The translations under genes and the position numbers were made by a program. A stretch of 64,000 nucleotides of DNA, taken from CAWEQO01 sp963811225. GTDB lineage: Bacteria; Chloroflexota; Anaerolineae; Anaerolineales; Anaerolineaceae. Positions within the stretch are counted from its first letter, which is position 1. Every line of letters starts with the position of its first letter. The notes beneath the pieces were generated by a model. That model did no database searches and was not told the DNA's origin. It saw only the letters and a list, made by a program, of their open reading frames with translations. The stretch is taken from NCBI GenBank assembly GCA_963811225.1, contig CAWEQO010000014.1:1-64000 (forward strand), given 5' to 3'. Below, one piece after another: positions 37,253 through 46,230 of this stretch.

Positions 37253-37279
37253 CCCCTCCCCGCGGCCGGCGGGGAGGGG
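37253..37279. terminator. GC hairpin between convergent genes
   Basis: CCCCTCCCCGC and GCGGGGAGGGG form 11-bp perfect arms around GGCCG, 49 bases after the small protein. Confidence 0.55.
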
Positions 37280-37313
37280 TCGTTAACGCACAGTCAGCTC
37301 TTACGTGCACCCT

Positions 37314-37367
37314 TGGGACTGGGGTAACCCCTGGGGCTGGGGTAACCCCTGGGGCTGGGGTAACCCC
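37314..37367. repeat. Three 18-bp tandem repeats with GGGGTAACCCC cores
   Basis: The unit TGGGGCTGGGGTAACCCC occurs three times head to tail (the first with A instead of G at position 5). Each unit contains an 11-base palindrome, so each copy can form a hairpin. It lies 21 bases beyond the stop of the ParB-like gene. Confidence 0.8.
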
Positions 37368-37387
37368 ACCCTCAGGGGGGCACCGGC

Positions 37388-38320
37388 TCATCCCTCTTCG
37401 TTCTCGCTGAAGTCCTTCAAAAACCGCACCGTCCTCTTGACCACATTCACCAGTTGGCGCAGTGGCCGCTGGGAATACTCGTCCGCAAAGTGGGTTGCGG
37501 CCCTCTCCAGGCTCACGTCCGAGTGGTATTCCTCGCGCAAGTACCACAGGTGCTCGATGATCCATAGATAAAGGTCGGCCTCCGAGCGCTGGGGGAACTC
37601 CTTGAGGATGTTGTATTCACGGATCACGTGTACCAGCGGCAGGTAAACCTGATCCACCCATCCCACCACCGCTTCTTCCCAGGTGACGTCGCGGTCCAAC
37701 TGCATCCCTAAAAAGTAGCGATGCACGCTGATGTGCTCGAGGATGCGCTCATAACCGCCGGGGAGGGTCAGATGCACGTCGACCTCCGGGCGCAGTTCGA
37801 GCAGGTGAGTGCGTTCGAGAAAGTCGGCCTGCTCCAGGCGGCGGATCAATTCGTCGACGTCGACGCTCGAATCGATCGGCACGGGCGTTTCCACCTCGAT
37901 CACGTCCGCATCGAGGTAATACTGGCCCTTTTTGCGCGCCACCGAGACGCGATGGTTGCCGTCCTTGACGTAATAGGTGTCGCCAATCTTGTAGACCTCG
38001 ATCGGCGGCAGCACCACGTCTGTCAAGTGGGCGCGGTCGATGCTCATCCAGCGCCCCTGGGTGTGCGTATGCTTGGGCAGAAAGGCCCGGTCGAAATCGT
38101 TGTAACGACTGACGCTACCCACAATCTGGTTGACCGGCACCTGGCGCAGCCCGATGTAGTGCTGGTTGCTCAACGGCAGGCTCTTACGGATCTCATCATA
38201 GGGCAGCAAGGTGTTCGGGCTCTGCGTGAACCAGCTGACCACCGAGCGCCAGAAACCGGCCCGCAGCGCTGACTCGAAATCTTGTTTTGCAGTCTCGTCA
38301 ATACCTCTATTCCCCGTCAT
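37388..38320 (-). CDS. ParB-like nuclease-fold domain protein
   Basis: The 310-residue protein has a ParB/Srx-type domain in its first half: VNQIVGSVSRYNDFDRAFLP, then LPPIEVYKIGDTYYVKDGNHRVSVARKKG (key GNHR). Its C-terminal half is helical (YLPLVHVIREYNILKEFPQRSEADLYLWIIEHLWYLREE), reminiscent of DUF4032-type proteins. It lacks an obvious helix-turn-helix, so it is not a canonical chromosome-partition ParB. AAGGAG supports ATG 38320. It overlaps nothing and lies four bases after the phosphoesterase gene, at the end of an operon with acpS and two M16 peptidases. Confidence 0.72.
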   Translation of the reverse strand: MTGNRGIDETAKQDFESALRAGFWRSVVSWFTQSPNTLLPYDEIRKSLPLSNQHYIGLRQVPVNQIVGSVSRYNDFDRAFLPKHTHTQGRWMSIDRAHLTDVVLPPIEVYKIGDTYYVKDGNHRVSVARKKGQYYLDADVIEVETPVPIDSSVDVDELIRRLEQADFLERTHLLELRPEVDVHLTLPGGYERILEHISVHRYFLGMQLDRDVTWEEAVVGWVDQVYLPLVHVIREYNILKEFPQRSEADLYLWIIEHLWYLREEYHSDVSLERAATHFADEYSQRPLRQLVNVVKRTVRFLKDFSENEEG

Positions 38321-38324
38321 ACCT

Positions 38325-39002
38325 TTACTCCTTCCCAACCTGACCCCTTACTTCTCTCGGCCGTTTCGGATCCCACCACAGCTCCCGGTATCCATAGGAA
38401 TTGACCACCAGCGTGTGACCCAGCAGTGTCTCGACGATAGTATCTGGGCGGTATACGTGAATGTGGCCGTGCAGGTGGTAAGCCGGCTTGAACGCTAAGT
38501 CCAGCCAGCGGAACGCCTTGACCCCCCGGTGAGCGCGGTCGTCCTGATCGTGAACCTGATACGGCGACGCATGGGTGACGAAGATGTCGAGGAAGCGGCC
38601 GTAACGCAGCCGGTTCGCCAGCAATCTCGGGATGAGGCCAATGACATACAGCCACATCTGCGTCTCCGTATATTGATTCGGTCCAAAATTATACACCAAA
38701 CTGCCCGCGATTCCAGCAAGCAGCAGCCCTGATTCGGCCCGGACAGCCCGCCGGTGCAAATTCACGCCGCCCCACGGGCTGGTGCGCGGGCCTCCTACGC
38801 CGTACTCCACCTGCGCCGCGTGATTGCCCTTCACGTAGTACAGGCGCTTGTCGAGCATCGAGATCATATATTCAAGGTAATAGTACGGCAGGTCGCCGCA
38901 GCTGATCATGAGGTCGACGTTCCCAAACCGTTGTACAATCTGGGGGCTGTAAATAATCGCCTTCTCCTCATCGCTGACGGCCAGAATTTTCATGTCTTCC
39001 AT
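38325..39002 (-). CDS. Calcineurin-like metallophosphoesterase
   Basis: The 225-residue protein has the metallophosphoesterase ligands spread as expected: ILAVSDEE at the start (the usual His of DxH is replaced by Glu), MISCGDLPYY, VKGNHAA, TYVTHASPY-like FVTHASPY, and HLHGHIHVY. It lacks a signal peptide, so it acts in the cytoplasm. Substrates for this family include phosphodiesters and nucleotides, and none can be picked. It lies four bases upstream of the ParB-like gene and 38 bases after acpS. Confidence 0.82.
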   Translation of the reverse strand: MEDMKILAVSDEEKAIIYSPQIVQRFGNVDLMISCGDLPYYYLEYMISMLDKRLYYVKGNHAAQVEYGVGGPRTSPWGGVNLHRRAVRAESGLLLAGIAGSLVYNFGPNQYTETQMWLYVIGLIPRLLANRLRYGRFLDIFVTHASPYQVHDQDDRAHRGVKAFRWLDLAFKPAYHLHGHIHVYRPDTIVETLLGHTLVVNSYGYRELWWDPKRPREVRGQVGKE

Positions 39003-39040
39003 CCGAGAGCAGTCCCTCTCTCCAGTCGCTGCTTCCCGCT

Positions 39041-39412
39041 TTATACCCCCATCCCCACCGCAATTGCCACGGCGTGCGTGTCGGTGTCGCTGATGCTCAC
39101 CGACCAGACCTGCACGCCCAGCTGCTCGGCGCGCGCCAGGGCTTTGCCATACAGGTGCAGCACCGGCTCACCCGCCGGGCCGCGCCGGGTCTCGATCTCC
39201 TGCCAGCTGACCGGGCCGATGCCAGTCCCCAGCGCCTTGGAGACCGCCTCCTTGACCGCGAAGCGTCCCGCCAGGGTCGCATCCGAGTTGCCCGCCTCGG
39301 CCAATTCCTGCTCGGTAAACACCCGCTTCAAGAATTGCTCACGGATCGCCGGGCGCTGGCTGCTCAGCCGCCCGATCTCCAGCATATCCACCCCGGAACG
39401 CAAGACCGGCAT
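39041..39412 (-). CDS. acpS: Holo-[acyl-carrier-protein] synthase
   Basis: The 123-residue enzyme transfers 4'-phosphopantetheine from CoA to the acyl carrier protein. The metal-binding Asp is in SGVDMLEIGRL, and the second signature reads AGRFAVKEAVSKALGTGIG with its Glu. A third segment GEPVLHLYGKAL is typical. The length is normal. It lies nine bases after the M16 pair and starts the run acpS-phosphoesterase-ParB-like. Confidence 0.95.
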   Translation of the reverse strand: MPVLRSGVDMLEIGRLSSQRPAIREQFLKRVFTEQELAEAGNSDATLAGRFAVKEAVSKALGTGIGPVSWQEIETRRGPAGEPVLHLYGKALARAEQLGVQVWSVSISDTDTHAVAIAVGMGV

Positions 39413-39421
39413 GCCTCTACC

Positions 39422-40714
39422 TTACCCAATCTCCGGCCCGGCGCTGACCGTCACCAGATGGTCCAACTGCAGGTACTTGCGGGCCGTCTCGAGCACTTGC
39501 TCGGGGGTCACCTGCATCACCATCTCCGGGTAGCGCCAGTAGTAGTCCAGCCCAAGATTAAAGCGTTCCTGCTTCAGCAAGGCGTTCGCCACGCCGCCGT
39601 TCGACTCCATCGACAGCGGCAGCCGCCCAACGTAGTTGGCCTGATTGTCCTGCAGCTCCTCCTGGGTGACCGGCTCGCGGATGAAACGCTCCAATTCGCT
39701 CCGGATCAGGTCGATGGCGCGCTGCAGGTTGGCCGGGTTGACGCCCGCCGAGACGTCCCATGAGCCCGCTTCGATCATGGCATTCAGGCTGGCGCTGGCG
39801 CTGTAGGCCAGCCCGGCCTGCTCGCGCACCACCTCGCCGATGCGCCCCATCATCCCGAACAGCCCGAGGATGCTGTTTCCCAGCGAAGCAGGCAGGTAAT
39901 CGGGTGAGTTGCGCTTTGGCCCGAGCGTGCCCATCACCAGGTCCGACTGGTGCTTCCCGGCGATCGGGATGTGCTTGCGGACGCTCTGGGTCAGCGGCGG
40001 CGCCGGCGACAGCTCGGGAACGGGCTGCTGGTGAGGGTTCTCCCAATCACCTACGGCCGCCTGCACCCGCTCGATGGCCTCTTGGGCCGAGACGCCGCCC
40101 ACCACCGACACCACCATGCCCTGCGGCCCGTAGTGCGCCTTGTGGAAGGCCTGCAGGTCCTGTATTTGGATGGCCTGGATGGTGTGCGGGAAGCCGTCCT
40201 CCGGACGCGCATACGGGTGCGAGCGGAAGATTAACTCGTCGAAGGTCATGGCGGCCATGTCGGCGGTGTCTTGGGCGCGGATTGCAAGTCCGGCCAGGCA
40301 CTGCGCCCGCAGTCGCTCCACGTGGTCAGCCGGGAACAGCGGCCTCCGGACAGACTCCGAGAACAGCGACAGCAGCAGCGGCAGGTCTTCCACCAGCGCC
40401 CGCCCGCCAAAGCCGGTGTTGTGCGTGCTGGCCCCAAACCCGAATGCGGCTCCCACCGATTCGAGCGCGCCAAAGATCTCCGAGAACGAGCGTGCCTGGG
40501 TGCCGCGCATGAGCGCCATGGCGGTCAGGTAGGCCAACCCCAGCTTGTCGTCCGGATCGTTGATGCTGCCGGACGGGATGTAGCCGGTGACCACGACCGA
40601 CGGGCTGGCGAAGTTCGAGCGGGTCAATACGATGATGCCGTTGGGCAATTCCACCCGGGTGATATCGTCCGGGCCGGGCAGGCTCTTCCAGGTTTCGGTT
40701 GTGATCAAGTTCAT
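39422..40714 (-). CDS. M16 peptidase family, non-catalytic partner
   Basis: The 430-residue protein has the M16 fold but no HxxEH zinc motif. At the equivalent place it reads GLAYLTAMALMRGT. It keeps the C-terminal domain pattern, with VREQAGLAYSASASLNAMIEAG matching the region that holds the R/Y substrate-binding pair. Such inactive subunits pair with a catalytic one, as in bacterial M16 heterodimers and the mitochondrial processing peptidase. GGAGG upstream supports ATG 40714, which overlaps the stop of the catalytic subunit gene (ATGA). No signal peptide is seen. Confidence 0.88.
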   Translation of the reverse strand: MNLITTETWKSLPGPDDITRVELPNGIIVLTRSNFASPSVVVTGYIPSGSINDPDDKLGLAYLTAMALMRGTQARSFSEIFGALESVGAAFGFGASTHNTGFGGRALVEDLPLLLSLFSESVRRPLFPADHVERLRAQCLAGLAIRAQDTADMAAMTFDELIFRSHPYARPEDGFPHTIQAIQIQDLQAFHKAHYGPQGMVVSVVGGVSAQEAIERVQAAVGDWENPHQQPVPELSPAPPLTQSVRKHIPIAGKHQSDLVMGTLGPKRNSPDYLPASLGNSILGLFGMMGRIGEVVREQAGLAYSASASLNAMIEAGSWDVSAGVNPANLQRAIDLIRSELERFIREPVTQEELQDNQANYVGRLPLSMESNGGVANALLKQERFNLGLDYYWRYPEMVMQVTPEQVLETARKYLQLDHLVTVSAGPEIG

Positions 40715-41997
40715 TCCTCGCCCTCCTCTTCTCCGGTCGGCAGGTAAGCGCCGACCACCCGCCGCTCGGGCAGCAGGTAGGTCTGGGCAACCCGCAGCAC
40801 GTCTTGCGGCGTCACCTGCTCCAGCCGCTCCAGGTAGCTGGTGAACCACTCGTACGTGGCGAACATCTCAGCCAGCCCCAGCCAGTGGGCCTGGTTGGAG
40901 ATGTTTTCGGTGCCATAGGCGAACAATGCCCTGGCCTGCTTGCTCGCCCGGGCCACCTCCTGATCCGTAATGTGCTCCTCCTGTAAGCGCTGCACCTGCT
41001 CGTCAATGGCTGCCAGCACTTCGTCGGCCGTGCGCCCATCGCGCACCAGTGCGGTGATGGAGTACAGGTAAGGATCGATGGTCGGCTGCAGGTTACCGGC
41101 CACGCTCACCGCCAGCTCGCGATCGATCAAGGCCCGGTACAACCGGCTGGTCTTGTTGGAGATGCCTCCGCCGAGCATGAACGAGCCCGAAGGCCCGCTC
41201 AGCAAGCTGTCGAGCACCGTCAGGGGCATAAAATCGGGATGGCCGGCAGCCGGTGCGCGGTAGGCCAGCCGCAGGTAGGTGGTGTCGCCCGGCCCTTCGA
41301 CATCCAGGCGCTGCTCCGCCAGCGGCGGTTCCTCCGGCGGCGCGACCACGGGCACCTCGTGGGCCGGGATATGACCGTACAGCTCCGCCAGCCGCGCCAA
41401 CATTTGCTCTGCGTTGAAGTCGCCCGCCATGGAGATGACGGCGTTGTTGGGGGCATAGTAAGTGCGGTAGTGGTTGTAGAGGTCTTCGCGACTGATCTTC
41501 CACAGGTCGGTCTTCTCGCCGATCACCTCATATCGATAGGGATGCACCTGGAAGGCTGCCTGCTGGATGGTCTCATCCAGGCGGAACATCGGTTCGTTCT
41601 CGCTGCCCTCCCGCTCCGAAATGATCACCGTGCGCTCCGACTCCACATCTTCGGGGTCAAAGATGCTGTTGATCATCCGGTCGGCCTCCAAGCGCAAGGC
41701 CAGGTCGATGCGACCGGCGGGCAGTTTCTCGTAGTAAGTGGTCCAATCCAGGTAAGTGGAAGCGTTCCAGGCGCCACCTTCGCGTGAAACGGCCTTATCC
41801 AGCGAGCCGCTCGGAAAAGTGGGCGTACCCTTGAACTGCATGTGCTCCACCCAATGCGATAGGCCGGTCTTGCCGGGCAGCTCGTTGCGCGAGCCCACCC
41901 GGTACCACACCCAGTGACTGATTAAAGGCGCAGTATGCATCTCAAGGAGATGCACCGTCAGCCCGTTTGCAAATTTTACCTGAATTGGTTGTATCAT
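40711..41997 (-). CDS. M16 zinc metallopeptidase, catalytic subunit
   Basis: The 428-residue protein carries the inverted zinc motif HWVEH (His48, Glu51, His52) and the third ligand Glu128 in IISERE, spaced 76 residues on as the family requires. The N-terminal strand FANGLTVHLLEMH starts exactly as in M16B peptidases. The substrate-binding C-terminal half is also present. Its stop overlaps the next gene's start by four bases, so it is made with the non-catalytic partner. It probably degrades or processes peptides in the cytoplasm, because no export signal is visible. Confidence 0.93.
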   Translation of the reverse strand: MIQPIQVKFANGLTVHLLEMHTAPLISHWVWYRVGSRNELPGKTGLSHWVEHMQFKGTPTFPSGSLDKAVSREGGAWNASTYLDWTTYYEKLPAGRIDLALRLEADRMINSIFDPEDVESERTVIISEREGSENEPMFRLDETIQQAAFQVHPYRYEVIGEKTDLWKISREDLYNHYRTYYAPNNAVISMAGDFNAEQMLARLAELYGHIPAHEVPVVAPPEEPPLAEQRLDVEGPGDTTYLRLAYRAPAAGHPDFMPLTVLDSLLSGPSGSFMLGGGISNKTSRLYRALIDRELAVSVAGNLQPTIDPYLYSITALVRDGRTADEVLAAIDEQVQRLQEEHITDQEVARASKQARALFAYGTENISNQAHWLGLAEMFATYEWFTSYLERLEQVTPQDVLRVAQTYLLPERRVVGAYLPTGEEEGEE

Positions 41998-42023
41998 TTA
42001 CCCTCTAATCGTTTAGATCATCC

Positions 42024-42157
42024 GACTTGCGCGCGAGACGGACCTCAGCCGCGGCCCCTCTCGATGAAACGGGGAGGGGAGCTTTGGTTTCAACCTCTTC
42101 CTCCCCGCGCCGTTTCATGGAGAGGGATCGAGGGTGAGGTCCGTCCAGCGCGCAAGC
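42024..42157. repeat. Long imperfect inverted repeat
   Basis: Arms of about 55 bases, roughly 80 percent complementary, are bounded by CTTGCGCGC and GCGCGCAAG. They carry GACGGACCTCA and TGAAACGG blocks in both arms. The element occupies most of the gap between two minus-strand genes, the membrane protein gene (ending 42181) and the M16 gene (starting 41997). Confidence 0.7.
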
Positions 42158-42180
42158 CAGCTGTTAACGCTTCAATTTCT

Positions 42181-42861
42181 TTATTGTTTCAGCTTAATCA
42201 ACAGCTTGCACTCCACATTCGCCGGGTCTCCGCATAGAGCCTCTTCCCACGAGTTGGGCGTATCATCGACCAACGTGTAATACGGCTTGACCACCTCCTG
42301 CAGGCCGACGAACGGCGCGTGCAGATCGGTCTCCTTAAGCGGGATGTCGACGGCCACATTCAGCTTGACCGGGATCTGCTGGTCCACCGGAACCACCAGG
42401 CTGAGATGCACCGGCAGCTGCGTCCCGGCGGGCAGGGTAATATCGGTCACCGCGCCCTGGATGTGCAGTCCGCCCGTATCCAGCGACACGTAGGCATTAT
42501 CGATGAAGACGTTATCGGTCAATGTGACGGTCGTGTCGGTCTCCAACGGCAAATCGAACTTGGCCGGCACGTTGGTCTCCACCGGAATGCTGGTGCGAAT
42601 GCTGGCCTGATCCATCATGACAAAGTTCTGGTACAGCCCGCCCAGCAGCTGATCCTTCACCATCTGTTTTAAGGTGAAGAGTTGGCCGCCGAGCGTAACC
42701 AAAATGACAATCAGGACGACGTTAATGGTGAGCGACACCAGCCCGGTGATGGTCCAAAACGCCGGGCCGATTTTTTCGAGGCGCAGGAAGCGCCGCCTGC
42801 GGCGATAAGGGCGGTATGGATGGAGAGAGTTGTTCGGTGTTTGGCGTGGTAATGGGCTCAT
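42181..42861 (-). CDS. Single-pass membrane protein of unknown function
   Basis: The 226-residue protein has an Arg/Tyr-rich cytoplasmic N-terminus, one membrane helix (about residues 37-60, IGPAFWTITGLVSLTINVVLIVILV) and an extracytoplasmic domain made of regularly spaced beta strands (TSIPVETNVPAKFDLPL, TLPAGTQLPVHLSLVVPVD, VDIPLKETDLHAPF). AGGAGA supports ATG 42861. The repeated 'I PV..N.P..F.L.L' pattern may be a small membrane-associated beta domain. No family was recognised. It stands alone. Confidence 0.65.
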   Translation of the reverse strand: MSPLPRQTPNNSLHPYRPYRRRRRFLRLEKIGPAFWTITGLVSLTINVVLIVILVTLGGQLFTLKQMVKDQLLGGLYQNFVMMDQASIRTSIPVETNVPAKFDLPLETDTTVTLTDNVFIDNAYVSLDTGGLHIQGAVTDITLPAGTQLPVHLSLVVPVDQQIPVKLNVAVDIPLKETDLHAPFVGLQEVVKPYYTLVDDTPNSWEEALCGDPANVECKLLIKLKQ

Positions 42862-43060
42862 GCTGGATCTCCTGTGAATGTGGCTGATCGTTGCATCCCG
42901 TGGGCAAGGCGTGAATGTTGTCCTTGCGCATCTGATAAGTTGAGCTTTCAATCAATATATCACAGGTTTCGTATCGATTGGCAGGAAACAGTCTATAATT
43001 ACCTTACAAACACCCCGTTGAATGAATTCATATTCTTGTCATGTTGTTGTCATATAATTG

Positions 43061-43072
43061 ACCAATATTGGT
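43061..43072. promoter_or_regulatory. Possible operator palindrome
   Basis: ACCAATATTGGT is a 12-base perfect palindrome in an AT-rich stretch that also contains TATAAT (43052-43057), about 115 bases before the flavoprotein gene. Confidence 0.3.
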
Positions 43073-43187
43073 AACATAATAGGAATGCTAATCGATTACG
43101 TAGCTGCTCGAGCAGACAGAATGGCCCAAAAGAGAACATTGTGCAGTTACAATCCAGACACCGATTTGCAGTGCGTTGGAGGGGACG

Positions 43188-44549
43188 ATGGAGAGAAATG
43201 AACAATTCAATCATCTGGCGGCGGTCATTGGGGCCGGCCCGGCAGGGCTGTTCGCGGCCCGCGAGCTTGCCAATCATGGCGTCCAGGTGGTTTTAATCAA
43301 TCGGGATATCAAACCCGGGGGCCTGGCCGAATACGGCATCTACCCCGATAAACTGCGCATGAAAGAAGGCCTGCGCAACCAGTTCCACCAGATCCTGGCG
43401 CAGGAAGGCATCCACTATTTCGGCAATCTGAGCGTCGGCGAAAACGGCGACCTGTCGATCGATGACCTGCGCCGGATGGGCGTCCAGGCCGTGCTGGTGA
43501 CTGTGGGGGCGCAGGGCACGAAGTGGCTCGGCCTGCCGGGGGAAGACCTTACCGGCGTGTACCATGCCAAAGATCTTGTCTATCATTATAATTTGCTGCC
43601 CCCCTACAGTCGTAAGCCATTCCACATCGGTCGCAAGGTGGCCATTGTCGGCATGGGCAACGTGATGGCCGATATCGCCCATTACCTGATCCAAGAGCGC
43701 CAGGTCGATGAGGTGATCGCCATTGCCCGGCGCGGCCCCGGCGAGATCAAGTTCTCGCGGGCAGAGATCCAAGAGATCGGCGCCAACCTCGACCAGCAGG
43801 CTCTGTTCGATGAGATCGATCAGAATGCCGAGCTGATGCGCTCGATCGGCCAGGACCCGGTGGCTACCAAGGCCTTCTTCCAACAGGCGCTGGCCAAAAC
43901 GCCGCCGGTCAAATCGCAGACCCATTTCATCATCCGCTTCCTGATGTCACCCATGCGCATCCTGGGCGACGAGAGCGGTCACGTGACCGGGCTGGAGGTG
44001 CAGAACAACACGCTGGCGCTGAAGGGCGATAACCCGCGTGCCCGCGGCCTGGGAACCTTCCAGGTTCTGGACGTCGACACGGTCATCTTCGCCATCGGCG
44101 ACCGGGTAGACGAGGGCCTGGGCTTGCCGGTGGAGGGCAATGAATTCTGCAAGGACCCTACCCCCCGCTTCCCGGTCGGCGACCTGACCTACGAGGTCTA
44201 CGATCCGCGCACCTGCGCCCCCATCCCCGATATCTTCGTGGCGGGTTGGTCTCGCAAGGCCAGCAGCGGGCTGGTCGGCATCGCCCGCAAGGATGGCATA
44301 CAGGGCGCGCAGGTGGTGCTGCAATATTTGCAGGCCCTGCCCCCCAACGAACCGCAAGACCTGGGCCAGGTGATGCGCCAACTGCGTCATTTGAAGGATG
44401 TAACCGTGGATAACCAGGCCCTGGCGCGCCTGAAAGCCATCGAGCGCGCTCGCGCGCAAGAGCTGGGGCTGGATGATTTTAAATTTGGAACGAATGAGGA
44501 AATGATCGAGGCGTTGGAAGAAAGGCCCGTCGGGCAATTGGGAGACTGA
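43188..44549 (+). CDS. Ferredoxin-NADP reductase-like flavoprotein (adrenodoxin reductase/FprA type)
   Basis: The 453-residue protein has an FAD-binding motif at the start (VIGAGPAGLFAARELA), a GGLAEYGIYPDKLRMK segment shared with GltD-like and adrenodoxin reductases, and an NADP-binding motif (KVAIVGMGNVMADIAHYL). The later helix and strand FIIRFLMSPMRILGDESGHVTG and the C-terminal VAGWSRKASSGLVGIARKDG match FprA-type enzymes that pass electrons between NADPH and ferredoxin. GGAGGGG supports ATG 43188. It might reduce the ferredoxin partner of the P450 at 19708, but that is speculation. It ends four bases from the convergent neighbour. Confidence 0.87.
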   Translation: MERNEQFNHLAAVIGAGPAGLFAARELANHGVQVVLINRDIKPGGLAEYGIYPDKLRMKEGLRNQFHQILAQEGIHYFGNLSVGENGDLSIDDLRRMGVQAVLVTVGAQGTKWLGLPGEDLTGVYHAKDLVYHYNLLPPYSRKPFHIGRKVAIVGMGNVMADIAHYLIQERQVDEVIAIARRGPGEIKFSRAEIQEIGANLDQQALFDEIDQNAELMRSIGQDPVATKAFFQQALAKTPPVKSQTHFIIRFLMSPMRILGDESGHVTGLEVQNNTLALKGDNPRARGLGTFQVLDVDTVIFAIGDRVDEGLGLPVEGNEFCKDPTPRFPVGDLTYEVYDPRTCAPIPDIFVAGWSRKASSGLVGIARKDGIQGAQVVLQYLQALPPNEPQDLGQVMRQLRHLKDVTVDNQALARLKAIERARAQELGLDDFKFGTNEEMIEALEERPVGQLGD

Positions 44550-44553
44550 GAAC

Positions 44554-45075
44554 TCAGCCTTCCATCACCTCGATCTTCGTCTTCTTCCCCCCTTGCTCGT
44601 CTTCCTCCTCCTGCGATTTGGAAAACGGGATCAGCAGCAAAAAGCCAATCGCCACCACCGCTTCGCCGAGGACCACACCACGCGCCTGCCACGGCCCGAA
44701 ATACGGCACCTTGGTAGGCAGCGGATGGCTGCCAAAGCCGAATACGTCGGCCATGCCGCAGAACACCGCAATCACATACCCGGTAGACACCAGCCGCAGC
44801 CCAAAATCGACCGCGATGCTCGACTTACGGTGCTTCCACAGCGCCATCATGCTCAGGTAGCCCCCTACGCACATGAACGCCAACCCGATCAGGAACACGG
44901 CGATCTGCACGAAACCGATGATCGGGCTGCGGTCCAGGCCGAAGATGGCCGGGCGGGCGCCCAAGAGAAAGATGGCAAATCCCAGCAGCGTCAACGACAA
45001 TCCCAGGCGCACTCGCCGCCTTGAATAAGGCTGGGTGGTGGGTGAGATGCTTGCTGCGGGTATTTTGGATCTCAT
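44554..45075 (-). CDS. Hypothetical membrane protein
   Basis: The 173-residue protein has four or five hydrophobic segments (about 25-45, 52-80, 95-112 and 135-152), a basic N-terminus and a charged Glu/Lys C-terminal tail (SKSQEEEDEQGGKKTKIE). It overlaps the stop of the M19 dipeptidase gene by four bases (ATGA), so the two are translationally coupled. I do not recognise the family. Confidence 0.7.
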   Translation of the reverse strand: MRSKIPAASISPTTQPYSRRRVRLGLSLTLLGFAIFLLGARPAIFGLDRSPIIGFVQIAVFLIGLAFMCVGGYLSMMALWKHRKSSIAVDFGLRLVSTGYVIAVFCGMADVFGFGSHPLPTKVPYFGPWQARGVVLGEAVVAIGFLLLIPFSKSQEEEDEQGGKKTKIEVMEG

Positions 45076-46172
45076 GATTCCGGTAAAGTCCTTTCCAAAT
45101 GGCGCTGCCAGTTGCCGTGCAAGATCAGTTCCACGTCTGCAGGGGTGTAGCCCCGTTCGGCCAGCACCGTGCCCAACTTCTGCAGGTCGGCCACGCTGTC
45201 CATGCCTTGGGGGATCATGCCGCTGCCGAAGCCGCCATCGAAGTCAGAACCGATGCCCACGTGCCGGGCGTCGCCGGCGATTTGACAGACGTGGTCGACG
45301 TGCGCCGCCAACGTATCGAGCGTGACATCGCTGCCCTCGTCGCCTGGCCGCCAGCCGGGTTTGAGGAAGCCGTTGAACGGCAGCACCCCCATGATACCAT
45401 CTCTCTCGATTAACAGGCGGATGACCGTGTCGGAAAGATGACGCTCACCTTCCACGCCCTTGAGCAGCGCCCGGGCGTTGGCGTGGCTGGCAATCAGCGG
45501 GCCTTCATAGACATCCAGCGCCACCTGCGCCGACGCCTCGGTCATGTGCGCCAGGTCGAGGGTGAAGCCCAGGCCGGCCATGGCTTCCAACAGCTCCAGG
45601 CCCGCGCGAGTGAAGCTGCCCGGCTCGAACGAACCGCCGCACCAGCGCCCTCCGGCCCACACCGGGCCGATGATCCGCACGCCCATTTCCCACCATTCCT
45701 CCAACTCTTCCACCCCGGCGATGCCCTCGGCGCCTTCCATCAGCATCACCAGGCCCACCGGATGGGTGCGTCCGGGGTAGCTGGCGGGCGTCTGCCGCCA
45801 CGGCTGCAGCACTTCGGACAGGTCCTTGCGGGTGGTGATCAGGCGGAACTGGTCTGGATGATTGTCGCTCAACCGCCGGTACAGGTCCACCTGCCCGTGC
45901 AGCAGCCGCACGGCCTGGGCGCTGTCGCGGTAATACTGCGACTCCCAACTGCCGTGGGCGTATTTCTTATTGGCCGTAAACAACGTGCCGAACACCACCG
46001 CTACCTGGCCGCGCTGGTACTCGGGCCAGCCGATCAGGGTATGCCCGCTGTGCGCAGGCACCTGCGTATCCACCTCCAGGCGGCGCGTCTCCTCCACCGA
46101 ACGGAGGTAGTCGCGGTTGAAGCTCAGCATGTTGTAAGCCAGGTCTTCGTGCGCGTCAATGATGTAAGTCAA
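45072..46172 (-). CDS. Membrane dipeptidase family (M19) metallopeptidase
   Basis: The 366-residue protein resembles renal dipeptidases, which cleave dipeptides using a binuclear zinc site. It has DAHEDLAYN at the start (the DxHxD ligand site in this family), GLTLDLAHMTE-like FTLDLAHMTEASAQ, LIASHANARALLKG and HVGIGSDFDGGFGSG, then the late LGTVLAERGYTPADVELILHGNW. There is no signal peptide. The gene overlaps the next membrane protein by four bases. Substrate preference (ordinary or D-amino acid dipeptides) is not predictable. Confidence 0.88.
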   Translation of the reverse strand: MTYIIDAHEDLAYNMLSFNRDYLRSVEETRRLEVDTQVPAHSGHTLIGWPEYQRGQVAVVFGTLFTANKKYAHGSWESQYYRDSAQAVRLLHGQVDLYRRLSDNHPDQFRLITTRKDLSEVLQPWRQTPASYPGRTHPVGLVMLMEGAEGIAGVEELEEWWEMGVRIIGPVWAGGRWCGGSFEPGSFTRAGLELLEAMAGLGFTLDLAHMTEASAQVALDVYEGPLIASHANARALLKGVEGERHLSDTVIRLLIERDGIMGVLPFNGFLKPGWRPGDEGSDVTLDTLAAHVDHVCQIAGDARHVGIGSDFDGGFGSGMIPQGMDSVADLQKLGTVLAERGYTPADVELILHGNWQRHLERTLPES

Positions 46173-46230
46173 GGGGTTCCTCAGCGATTAAACTCGCCCC
46201 CTGCCCTCCTAAAAAGGCAGGGGGAGGTCT

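Noticed and set aside
37314..37367. CRISPR array
   Set aside because: The 18-bp units are head to tail with no unique spacers and no cas genes nearby.
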